Below are positions 1-7,391 of a stretch of 12,027 bases of DNA, one piece after another. Position 1 is the first letter of the stretch; every line of letters starts with the position of its first letter. Origin of the DNA: Dissophora ornata (taxonomy: Eukaryota > Mortierellomycota > Mortierellomycetes > Mortierellales > Mortierellaceae); NCBI GenBank assembly GCA_025201705.1, contig MU617492.1, forward strand, positions 1 to 12,027, in the 5' to 3' direction. Both the position numbers and the translations under genes were made by a program. The notes beneath the pieces were generated by a model. The model saw only the letters and a program-made list of their open reading frames with translations. It was not told where the DNA came from and did no database searches.

Positions 1-559
1 AAAAAAATATGCGTTCAATCGGATCCATTTGGCTGCGCCCAAATCCAAAATTCACAGCGTTGAGATTCACGTGGCTACTTTCACAGCGATCCTATCCATC
101 CCCTTTCAACCCTCCTATTGGACCTCCCTTTTCCCTTTTCCCTTGATCTTTGTTTCTTTCTGTTTTGCTTCTTTTTCTCACAGGTCTGTTTTAATGAAAA
201 TGCAGGTTTAGAACAACAACATTTTGGGCAGTCGATGACCTACTAACCCGCGTGGCCGTTTAGCGGCGTAAAAGTCGATATCTACCCGAAACAAAAAAAC
301 AACAACAACCTGCCTCTACATGCATTCTCCTCACGCCCATGGGGTGGGGAAAGACTCTTTGCAACGGCGAAACTGGAGTTCAAGTAGAACCGTACTCCAG
401 CTCGATTAAGGACATTTGGCGACGAACTTTAATGAAAGTAACGATCACGTGATTTTAGTACATCTCTCCATCAACACGAATGCATTTTGATCCGCCTTTC
501 GCCTAGGATTCATTAAGCATTAGTTCCGCCAAAAAAAAAAAAGTTCCAAGGAAACTAAC
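1..559. other. Intergenic region with upstream promoter
   Basis: I found no supportable gene here. The stretch contains a pyrimidine-rich run at about 119-183 ending in CACAG, which resembles a splice acceptor but has no convincing exon after it. It also has a short inverted repeat (CTGGAGT at 373-379, ACTCCAG at 394-400), an E-box palindrome at 444-453 and an A-run at about 530-542. The right-hand end probably acts as promoter for the small gene starting at 560. A minus-strand ATG at 28-26 opens a frame that runs off the left edge, but nine codons are too few to call a gene. Confidence 0.5.
444..453. promoter_or_regulatory. Palindromic E-box ATCACGTGAT
   Basis: The perfect 10-bp palindrome ATCACGTGAT contains TCACGTGA, the core recognised by Cbf1/USF-type basic helix-loop-helix factors in fungi. 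It lies 106 bp upstream of the start codon of the small gene at 560, a normal position for a fungal upstream element. In yeasts Cbf1-type factors act on respiratory and sulfur genes. Binding in this organism is inference from the motif alone. Confidence 0.35.
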
Positions 560-1088
560 ATGGCATCAGTGTGGGAACAGTACAAGGTATTAGCGACTGC
601 TTGAAACTGATGTGGCTCACAAACGGACCGAAGGACAAGCCATGAGACAGATCAGGATCACGAATTGGATGGACCAGAGTGCCAAAAAAGCCCAGGAAAC
701 AAAATCAACTAAACGCACGTTTCCTTTTCCCTGTGGCAACTTGTGTTTAGGCATTGCCTCCTCGCACGCGCATGTATATGGGTCTCGGTAAGATAATTTG
801 ATCAACAATCAATGGAGAATCCTCCCCAGCGTTATCTTCTATGGATATTTGAACCTGTGATGTTTTTTCATCCCCAACCTAACATGTCCATGAATCGTAT
901 TTTTCTTTTTCGTATTTGTGTATCGCATAGCTGGAATGGCGTTTGCGTGGGGAGGATTGAAGATGATGGACGCGTTAGAGGAAAGCCTGGACCCCGCCCA
1001 TCGCCCAAAGGAGATCGCACCACCAGTCGCGAAAGCTCTCACAGAAGGTTCGACGGTTCCTTCCGACAAGGATGCTTCTTCATCATGA
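560..1088 (+). CDS. Small three-exon protein, 73 aa, one putative membrane segment
   Basis: Exons are 560-586, 751-787 and 931-1088, with stop TGA at 1086-1088. Introns are 164 and 143 nt. The donors are GTATTA and GTAAGA and the acceptors TGTTTAG and CGCATAG. Phases agree: intron 1 is phase 0 and intron 2 is phase 1. A CCTAAC branch-like site sits at about 878-883. The product starts MASVWEQYK, continues with a Pro/Arg turn (ALPPRTR, residues 10-16) and then a Gly/Ala/Met-rich hydrophobic segment (about residues 17-35, containing GLAGMAFAWGG) that may be one membrane helix. The tail of about 38 residues is acidic and Pro/Ser-rich. No secretion signal is obvious. The size and layout recall small mitochondrial membrane proteins, but I do not recognise the family. 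A 309-nt frame at 812-1120 overlaps it and is a shadow. Coherent splice phases at both introns make the model convincing. Confidence 0.75.
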
Positions 1089-1264
1089 AGGACTTTCGAA
1101 TATCAATCATCATTTTATGACAACCACAATCAACAGTAGTAATGTTTTGAGCCAGTACGGGGACATACGACATTGAATCGAGCCTACGTAGAGTCCGCCC
1201 AGCAACCTACCAAGAAGGATAGAGAACAAGGAACAAGAGTCCTCAAAGGGACTTTGACATGTAC

Positions 1265-1270
1265 AATAAA
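1265..1270 (+). terminator. Poly(A) signal AATAAA
   Basis: A canonical AATAAA lies about 177 nt after the stop of the 73-residue gene and before the promoter of the next gene. It is the only such hexamer in this gap, so it is the best candidate for 3'-end formation. Confidence 0.4.
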
Positions 1271-1396
1271 TCAAAGAGTTGACCATCACTGCGTTCCGTC
1301 AGCGACGATAAAAAAACCCCCGTGGTTGAGATGAGCTGCTTGTGATGCTGTTCGATTCTGTGGCTTTGAAGCCAACAAGGTTGAAGGTCTCGCACA

Positions 1397-1441
1397 TTTC
1401 ACGCGTTTCACACATTTTATTTTCACGCGTTTCACACATTT
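1397..1441 (+). repeat. Tandem 21-bp promoter repeat with ACGCGT (MCB-like)
   Basis: Two identical 21-bp copies lie at 1397-1417 and 1421-1441, 3 bp apart. Each carries ACGCGT flanked by TTC and TTCACACATT. ACGCGT is the MluI cell-cycle box bound by MBF-type (Swi6/Mbp1) complexes in ascomycete yeasts. The second copy ends 28 bp before the ATG at 1470, so it may lie in the leader rather than the upstream promoter. The duplication is seen directly; regulation through it is inference. Confidence 0.6.
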
Positions 1442-1952
1442 CCCACATCTCTATTTCTCCATTAACAACATGTCCACGAACAAACGCGTGACCAGAAGCA
1501 CATCGAGTGGCAAGAAACTCACCAAAAATCCAACAAGCAAGTCTCTGCCAGAACCAAAAAAAGTGTTGTGGAGAGAAAGCGTTGGTACTCTGTTTGCCAA
1601 AGAATACTTCCGTTCATGCAGTATACCCCGCTCCTTCAACTATCCTGATTACCTCGAGTGGACACGACAGCATTCTTTGAGCCGCGTACAAGCGCAGCAG
1701 CACTGGGTGAATGCCATTTCTTTCATGGAACAACATGATCATCCGGCTCTGAAAGACGCATCCGTGAAGATGAAGAAGGACCAATACTCTGCCAAACATG
1801 TCAAGTTCGAGAATGAGTTCTTTCCCTTGATGGAAGCCGACGAAAGGCTTAAAGCGAAGCGCAGAGACCTGCTTGAGGAAATTGACGATTTAATCACTAA
1901 TGAACAGCGTCTCCGAGTCCGAAACAAGCTTGCTTCCGTGGCGAAGGCCTTA

Positions 1953-1955
1953 TAG
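1953..1955 (+). other. In-frame TAG just before a splice donor
   Basis: Within exon 1 of the 1470-5470 gene, GCC TTA TAG CAA A precedes the donor GTAAGA at 1960. The intron is phase 1 and joins correctly to the next open segment only if reading passes through this TAG. It could have arisen from CAG by one C-to-T change. It could equally be a true end of a shorter, 161-residue protein. Confidence 0.55.
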
Positions 1956-3264
1956 CAAAGTAAGAATATACCCCAAATCCTATATGGCCTCCCGCACGCA
2001 TTAATATTATTTTACTCGACTCAAACAGTAAGCTCGTCTTCAGCAGAACCTTCAACTACTTTGCACATTCAAGCCACAGCAAAGCACGCAAGAGAGGAAG
2101 GTATGCTTTACTGCGGAATTCATTTGTGTCCCATGCCCGGTCATCTATGCATTTTTCTATATGTTGTCTCATTTCTTTTAATAGCTGCCAATACAGTAGA
2201 AGAACAACCACCAAGAAAAGTCAAGTTCATGGAAGCAAATCTTGCGTCTCAATCCTCTCAAAGCGACGGAAGCTTTATTGGTTCCGAGCCTTCATCAGCC
2301 CGTTCATCCCTGAATTCAACAGACTTTCGATTCGAGAACCACCTGATGGGTCCAGGAACTACTTCGTCACGATTAAAAACACCTGCCCGCCTCAGAATCC
2401 TGGATGTTGACGTTTCACAGGTGCTATTCGATGCGAGGAGACAAGTCGTTGCACACCAACGCAACATCAACAACATTTCAGATCTCCTGTAAATCGGCTT
2501 ATATGTAAATAAATCTCTTTGCGGTTAGTTTTACTTCCTGATGCTATGCTTTTCTCCTTTATTCCTATGTAGAGCATTGGATTTCATCTTTGACTACGAG
2601 TATACAAGGAAATATCTTGCTTCCGAGGTTTTGGCGATGATGCCGCCACGTGTCCCTGCCCTTTTTCCTGCGAATGAAGAGGTCCAACTCCTATCTGAGT
2701 GTTCGATATTCGCCGCTACACACTCATTCTTAGAAACCAAACAGTATTTCAGGAACCACATTCAGGAGGGAACCTTCATCGAGGAAGTCCTGAGAGCCTA
2801 CACCACAAGGCCAAGCCTTTGGCAGGATCCCTCTCTCCAGTCTTCAGAAGAGCTTGCGCTGCCCCGGAACGAAGACACACACACAGACGCCGTGGTGAGG
2901 AGCATTGTCATCGGAGTGTTTGGGGACTTCGATGTTGTGGACCACTGGTACTTGATGATTTTTAGATCGCCCATTGTCTCGTCTGCATGAAGCCTGAATG
3001 GCCCACTAATGCATTTTCAATATTCATGAATTCGATCATAAAATATTGTCCCAGGGGAAGGGATCCCATTCCGACGCCACAGGGATTTGAAGAGAAGTAT
3101 ATACCGGCTTATTACGCTGAGAAGGCTGGCCTACCTTTCATTGTCGTCGAGGTAAAAAAGCTACAAGTCGAGCCAGACATGCCTGAATGTGACAGGGACA
3201 GGCGCAAACTTCCCTGCATGATGAAGATCATGCTCGACAGACTTCTTGCAGCTGGGGTCCCTGA

Positions 3265-3270
3265 GTAAGT
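3265..3270 (+). other. In-frame TAA embedded in a cryptic GTAAGT donor
   Basis: Codons GAG TAA GTT in exon 5 create a stop at 3266-3268 and also a perfect donor GTAAGT at 3265-3270. Reading through gives VVVGLLVCG and then a true donor GTATGT at 3294, which is in phase with the acceptor at 3384. Splicing from 3265 to 3384 instead gives a frameshift and a TGA four codons later. Either route truncates the protein. Confidence 0.6.
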
Positions 3271-3607
3271 TGTCGTTGGCCTTCTCGTTTGCGGTATGTT
3301 CCCTTTCATACACATCGTATAGCGCCAAATATATAATAGGTGTACTGACTTATTCTTGACTTTGCGTTGGTCCCTATTTCTCAGGCTCCCGTTGTGATGT
3401 CGTAACAATGACTCTCAAGCACGAAGCGATGTACATGTACGGGACCTTGGGAGAATTCGAGCTGCCAAGAAACAACTTGCAGCTTGGTTTACTTTTACCA
3501 GCACTCGGGCCACTGATTGCAATACAAGTAAGTCAAGTTTTTATTTTATTTTTTTATTTTTGTTGTAACCAATCCGTCTGCCAAGGTTAACAGTATTTTT
3601 CTGTATC

Positions 3608-3654
3608 TTAATCGCGTGGTAGAGGGTGGCCAAAACAACCCTGGACGCGATTAA
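3608..3654. repeat. Strong inverted repeat / hairpin in the large intron
   Basis: TTAATCGCGT at 3608-3617 is perfectly complementary to ACGCGATTAA at 3645-3654. An inner AGGGT (3623-3627) pairs with ACCCT (3638-3642), leaving a 10-nt loop and a small internal loop. About 15 base pairs in 47 nt is far more than is usual in the surrounding sequence. It may be an element terminus or a folded RNA segment. Confidence 0.6.
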
Positions 3655-3824
3655 CAATCGCACCATTGGCCATGACCCAACGGCGAGATGGAGGCGCCCT
3701 TCCTACTATATTCGGGAGGGATAAATCTCAGCACCGCCACCGCTACCAATTGAGAAATTTCAAAAAAAATAAAAATGAGGAAAAGTCTCAATGTCTGCAA
3801 CTATCCTGCTGGGATTATGTGGCA

Positions 3825-3958
3825 GAGTGCCGGGATGTGTCTGACGTTCATGCTGTAACAAAGACTCTGGCATAGCGAGACTCTGCACAGTGTTGGATCC
3901 GCAAGGGAGAGAAATCTCCATTGGCTTCAAGGTGAAGAAATTCCAACGCTGAAAGGCA
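3825..3958. repeat. Structured repeat, copy A
   Basis: This copy is homologous to 4066-4215. The best conserved block, 3848-3905, differs from copy B by three substitutions and one indel over 59 positions. Two hairpins follow: GGAGA-GAAA-TCTCC at 3906-3919 and CTTC/GAAG at 3925-3937. A 17-nt block at 3942-3958 (TCCAACGCTGA...) then closes the unit, with one mismatch to copy B. Stop codons interrupt all frames of a plausible length, so it does not look coding. Confidence 0.6.
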
Positions 3959-4065
3959 AATGCAACGACATCCTCGCAGCCAATCAAAGCAATTGCTCTG
4001 ATGATGACTAGGAGGGGCAGATTGACTTTAAAGCACGACCCAACAAACCCTGCCCGGGTTGGTTA

Positions 4066-4215
4066 GAATGCCAGGCTTGCCTGAGGGCTCATGCTGTGAC
4101 AGAGACTCTAGCAATAGCGAGACTCTGCACAGTGTTGGATCCGCAAGAGAAGTGAATTTCTCTTTTGATGTGTCCAAGATTTGGGTAATCTTGAGCACTC
4201 CAACGCTGAGAGGCA
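4066..4215. repeat. Structured repeat, copy B
   Basis: This is the second copy of the unit at 3825-3958, in the same orientation. Its block 4089-4147 matches 3848-3905. Between that and the closing block at 4199-4215 are two hairpins in the same order as in copy A but with different sequences: AAGAGAA/TTCTCTT (4145-4151 with 4158-4164) and CAAGATT/AATCTTG (4175-4181 with 4187-4193). Keeping the pairing while changing the bases suggests selection on RNA structure in the source element. Confidence 0.6.
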
Positions 4216-5250
4216 GGACAGGCTCGCCCAGTCATTGTAATGACAGGGAGGCTGATGGTCAGTCTCTGCCCCAACGACCGAAGTGAAAGGAGAATGGGCT
4301 GTGTTTAACTGATGAAAAGAGTTAATGGCTCAAACTCATTGATGGTCTTGTCATGTAGTTTGAAATTTCAATACATCACTACATGGGAACCAAAAAAAAA
4401 TGAACGCGCAGTTTTCTTGTAACATCGTTGCTGACCTTCTTTGAATTACCTTCTCTGTATTTTGTTTGTGCTATTAGAACAACTTGCCTGATCCGTTCGC
4501 AGAGGAAGATGCCACGTTCGAGCTCGTCTACATGGACCTTGTCATCAAGGTTGACCGGAAAGCGAGCCGCTGCTCCAACGCCAAGACTTCAAACAAGAAG
4601 AGAAGTGGAATTACCAGGGGCGAGTATGTCGGCGTTGAAGAGGGTCTGGAAAGCGCTGAGACCATCAATGAGCACGACGATACAAGTGATGAGACTACTG
4701 TGGACGGACTGAAAGTTACCAAGAGTACGGGAGCTGGCAATGAGGGCAAGACAGTCGGGAGTGACAACGACAGCGACAACGACAATGATCAAAATGATGA
4801 TCAAGATAATGGTCGAGTCGATGGTCAAGTCGATGATCAAGACGAAGAGGATGGCGAGGGCGAATTGACCGTTGTAGGCGTGATTCAAGAGCTTCAGGAA
4901 TTGGAGGAGTCCGAACCAGGTTTTTATCCGCTCATCAGAGCACCTTACCATGCAGTAAGCTTGTCCCCCCTCTACATTTGGTCTGGTGTCGAGATTGTAT
5001 AGCGTACCAAACGATCAACTTTGCCCTGTCCTTCTATTGTACATGTACTCCCAGGCATGGTTAGATAGATAGTTACACAAAATCACTTAAGAAAAAAGTG
5101 CGTGTAAAGTCAATGGTTAGTGGATTCCTAGGCAATTAAAAGCGATGTAGATAAATCAAAACAAACGCGAATGACTATCTGAAAAAAGTCCCCCGCATGC
5201 GACCACCAACGATCCAGAACACATAGAATCGGATCGCATTGTTATTGAGA

Positions 5251-5285
5251 ATGTGTGTGTGTGTGTGTGTTTTTTTTTTTTTTTT
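5251..5285. repeat. TG microsatellite followed by a T-run
   Basis: About ten TG units run directly into about 15 T residues. Eight bases later is the acceptor CACGTAG (ending 5293) of the final exon of the 1470-5470 gene, so the repeat acts as its polypyrimidine tract. Length variation here is expected between strains. Confidence 0.7.
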
Positions 5286-5705
5286 GCACGTAGCCATCTA
5301 GTTATGCCCGGGAGTACTATACATTAGTTATTAGGCACGAGGAACAGTTTAAGAAGCCACAGCACGACCCTCAGTTGAGTGTTTGGCAGTTGTTCATATA
5401 CAAATATGTCTGGAACCGATTGGACACGTCCTTTGAATTGTCGACGGTTGAAAAGAAGGATGTGTTATAAGAAGAATGTTTTGCATTTGTTTATATCTGT
5501 TTTTGCTATGATGTTTGTATCGCCTTTGTTTTCATCATCCGACTTTCATTTATTCCTGTCGATAGTGTTGCTATCGGCGGTATCCGTGGATCTGGATGTT
5601 CATAAGGATCTACCCCATGCATGCTGACCAGTTGTCAGAGTGCTGAGCAGCCATCGAGTTGCAGTATACAAAAACCTGTGGTTGGTCTCAAGGAAGTCTA
5701 GAATT

Positions 5706-5760
5706 GGAAATAAGCAAGTGGAAATAAGCTTTCTAGAATTTATCCCAACTGGAAATAAGC
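5706..5760. repeat. Three copies of GGAAATAAGC
   Basis: The 10-mer GGAAATAAGC occurs at 5706-5715, 5720-5729 and 5751-5760. The motif TCTAGAATT precedes the first copy and recurs at about 5731-5740, indicating a local duplication of a unit of about 35 bp. No function is evident. Confidence 0.65.
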
Positions 5761-6313
5761 ATCTAGTTTATTCATTGGCACTTGTCGAGTGCTGCCCTCT
5801 TCAATCCTACCGCCGTGCTTTGAAGGTAGTCTATTGCAGCGTACACCATTTTTCTTTTCTTTTCTTTTCAGCAAAGGGCATCAACTATTATCTTGCAGGA
5901 GTTTACCATGTCGCGTTCACATTCCTGAAATGCTTCTCTCGTTCGTCTCTGTTCTTCCTATCGCTCAGCTCTCATTGCCTGTAGTTGGAGACGGGGTTGC
6001 GGCGAAAGCAAGTTTTCAACAGGTGCATCGTGGCTCTTGAGGAAGCACAGACTCCCTGCCGTAGTTGATAGTCATGCGTTGGTAGATCTTTGGCACTAGA
6101 TTTATGCTGCTCTCGACAGTGAGAAAGAGGAGAATAATCCATGCATCCACGCATAAAAAAAACACAGGGGTTATTGTTGATCTTTTTACACCAAAGTCAA
6201 ACGTTTTTTGGGGGGTAAGGGCTGAGGAGCACACAAAAATGGCATCATCTGTTGTTTGGTCGCACACAATTTTTCAAAACACTTCCCTGGCCCTTCGTCT
6301 CCCATCGGTCGGT

Positions 6314-6338
6314 CAACCCATGCAACCCATGCAACCCA
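6314..6338. repeat. 9-bp tandem repeat CAACCCATG
   Basis: CAACCCATG occurs at 6314-6322 and 6323-6331, followed by a partial CAACCCA at 6332-6338. It is a small minisatellite-like repeat in non-coding DNA, with no function evident. Confidence 0.65.
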
Positions 6339-6405
6339 CAAAGATCCGCATACTGTAGACTTTCTTAGCTTAGGACATAAGGACTACCATGGATGTTTCA
6401 CGTTA

Positions 6406-6411
6406 TTTATT
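6406..6411 (-). terminator. Poly(A) signal for the glutaredoxin-like gene
   Basis: TTTATT on the + strand reads AATAAA on the minus strand, 66 nt after the stop codon of the minus-strand gene. Distance and orientation fit a 3'-end signal. Confidence 0.45.
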
Positions 6412-6476
6412 CTTGCTTTCAAGCTCCCGGTCTAACAATGCAACCATGCCTACGAGCACGGTGTACATCCAGCACG

Positions 6477-6943
6477 CTACTTGCTCTGTGCCATCTCGTT
6501 CAGTAGAATGTCAATCAGCTTGGGCTCATCAATACGATGCATCATGGCCACACGCCCATTGAGCTCGACGACGGGCACATCAAACATGTACTTCTGCGCC
6601 GCTTCCTGGCCCGGGGCATAGATGTCGATCTGGTCCAGGTGGAAGGGGACCTATGTGAATGGCATAGCAAAGGCAGTAATGGTGATCAGTGCTGTGCAGG
6701 TAAACAGAGGAGAGAGAGAGGAGGGAGAGAGAGAAAGAGATGGCAATGCGTGTAGCTTTTGCTCCGATCTCCGCTTTCGCTTTTTTTATCCCCCACGTCA
6801 ATGCGGAACAAAGACACCGCGGAATAAAGGAAAAAAAAGGACTTTTGTACCTTTGCTTGCACACGTGTGAGTGCGTCCTTGGCAGTAGTGCAGAGACCAC
6901 AGTTGGCCTTTGTGAACAGAGTCAGGCGCAGGAGAGCAGACAT
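6477..6943 (-). CDS. Glutaredoxin-like DUF836 protein, 88 aa
   Basis: Exon 1 is 6943-6851 and exon 2 is 6650-6477 (stop TAG at 6479-6477), separated by a 200-nt phase-0 intron with donor GTACAA and acceptor CATAG. The start is the ATG opening MSALLRLTLFTK; an upstream in-frame ATG adds only 15 Pro/His-rich residues. The product has the thioredoxin-fold pattern: a first strand (LTLFTK), a CxxC motif CGLC at residues 15-18, a helix, a second strand (QIDIYAP), the cis-proline motif DVPVV (Pro57) and a C-terminal helix. At 88 residues it is normal for the small glutaredoxin-like DUF836 (PF05768) proteins, of which the yeast YDR286C product is an example. The family is presumed to carry out thiol-disulfide chemistry, but physiological substrates are poorly known. 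The intron carries a GA/CT repeat. It is divergently arranged with the anion transporter gene. Confidence 0.85.
6709..6740. repeat. GA-rich microsatellite in intron
   Basis: An interrupted GA repeat on the + strand (CT on the coding strand) lies inside the intron of the minus-strand glutaredoxin-like gene. It is about 60 nt upstream of the acceptor in transcript order and probably neutral. Confidence 0.6.
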
Positions 6944-7391
6944 GGTCTTGACAAGAGGATGGGAATGAGGAAGAGGCCGGATGGGCAATTAGCCAAGCAA
7001 GGATGGAATCAAAACACAAAGAGTTCAATGGCCGACACAGCGATGACACTGACCATCGACTGATTGCCCTTCCCCGGTTTCCCTTCGCTGCCACCACAGT
7101 AAACATTCAAAACAACATTCTTGTCGTGACCCACGGCCAATATCTGCGACCTGTCTGCACAAGACCAAGCGTGTTCTTCACCTTTCCATTCTTTTTCTCT
7201 CCATTCATTCCCTTTCATTCCCTTCGCCTCCTTCCCCTCCTTCCTCTCTTTTCTAGCTTCTACTCAAGTTGGACATCGCCCTTTTCATACCGTATCTACG
7301 ACCAAAGAAGCACTGCAGTCCACAACCACACCAGCCCAGAAAGAAACAAGCTTCGCCCCACCACCAATATACATCGCGCCACACAAGCGCA
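6944..7391. promoter_or_regulatory. Divergent promoter, glutaredoxin-like gene / SulP gene
   Basis: These 448 bp separate two divergent start codons. They include a CCAAT box at 7137-7141 and a long pyrimidine tract (about 7178-7260) on the SulP coding strand. Such CT-rich tracts commonly sit at fungal transcription start sites. The tract ends TTTTCTAG, so a leader intron is possible but unproven. No ATG lies between the tract and the start at 7392. Confidence 0.5.

Larger units (their letters stand above)
1089..1469. other. 3' UTR and promoter gap
   Basis: This gap between genes has no open frame with coding character. It holds the presumed 3' UTR and poly(A) signal of the small gene on the left. 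On the right, the promoter of the next gene carries the ACGCGT direct repeat. Confidence 0.5.
3528..4477 (+). mobile_element. Oversized 950-nt intron holding a probable non-autonomous insertion
   Basis: The donor GTAAGT at 3528 and acceptor CTATTAG at 4477 are both phase 0 and join exons of the 1470-5470 gene in frame. Five of its other six introns are 69-107 nt and the sixth is 339 nt, so roughly 850 nt here look extra. The extra sequence holds a strong hairpin near its left side (3608-3654), two diverged copies of a structured repeat (3825-3958 and 4066-4215) and an A-run at 4392-4400. I see no reverse transcriptase, transposase or convincing Pol III promoter boxes, and I cannot define target-site duplications. 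I therefore infer a non-autonomous element or nested repeats, not a named family. Confidence 0.4.
1470..5470 (+). pseudogene. Decayed eight-exon gene, PD-(D/E)XK-like core, two in-frame stops
   Basis: Phase-compatible exons are 1470-1959, 2029-2100, 2185-2488, 2573-2947, 3055-3293, 3385-3527, 4478-4954 and 5294-5470 (stop TAA). They total 759 codons including the terminal stop. Reading is broken by TAG at 1953-1955 (codon 162) and TAA at 3266-3268 (codon 485); coding character resumes after both. Order of parts: basic, Ser/Thr-rich N-terminus (1-30); helical charged region (50-161); Ser-rich linker; FDYEY region; then FIVVEVKK at about 442-449, an ExK signature on a hydrophobic strand. A helix (CMMKIMLDRLL) and strands VVVGLLVCG and CDVVTM follow, which fits a PD-(D/E)XK nuclease-like fold. 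Next come a basic patch, an Asp/Asn/Gln-rich acidic tract (about 636-670) and a conserved-looking C-terminus rich in Trp and Tyr. Exon 2 is the least certain: joining 1960-2184 as one intron is also in phase. Family and function are not recognised. An alternative is a functional 161-residue protein ending at 1955. Confidence 0.65.
5471..6476. other. Gene-poor stretch
   Basis: I see no gene in this kilobase. Open frames are short and Phe/Ser/Leu-rich, as expected from T-rich non-coding DNA. It holds three copies of GGAAATAAGC (5706-5760), a CT-rich TTTTC repeat ending in CAG at about 5851-5871 that resembles an acceptor, and a 9-bp tandem repeat at 6314-6338. The right end includes the 3' UTR of the minus-strand gene ending at 6477. 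Confidence 0.5.

Noticed and set aside
1..28. Minus-strand ATG at 28 opening a frame to the left edge (MDPIERIF...)
   Set aside because: Only nine codons are visible; there is no way to separate it from chance.
373..400. CTGGAGT/ACTCCAG inverted repeat as a tRNA or terminator stem
   Set aside because: A 7-bp stem with a 14-nt loop and no T-loop or A/B box motifs; common by chance.
812..1120. 102-codon + frame over the third exon of the small gene
   Set aside because: The 73-residue spliced model uses another frame with good splice sites and coherent protein; this frame has mixed, unstructured composition.
3618..4080. SINE-type Pol III promoter (TGGTAGAGGGTGG as A box, GGTTAGAATGCC as B box)
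   Set aside because: The two motifs deviate from consensus and lie about 440 nt apart, far beyond normal A-B box spacing.
3990..4085. Box C/D snoRNA-like pair (CTGATGA near 3990, CTGA near 4080) and the CTGATGA near 4310 as a hammerhead ribozyme core
   Set aside because: No terminal stem flanks the boxes, and no GAAA core or paired stems follow at the required spacing for a hammerhead.
4528..4951. Minus-strand frames rich in Leu/Ser/Ile/Val opposite the acidic exon
   Set aside because: They are antisense shadows of the Asp/Asn-rich coding tract; the + frame is linked by in-phase splicing to both neighbours.
5640..5984. Possible small gene with a 46-nt intron (5826-5871) giving YRRALK joined to QRAST
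   Set aside because: The splice phase fits and the acceptor is pyrimidine-rich, but the intron is very short, the protein has no recognisable character and the upstream part overlaps the GGAAATAAGC repeats.
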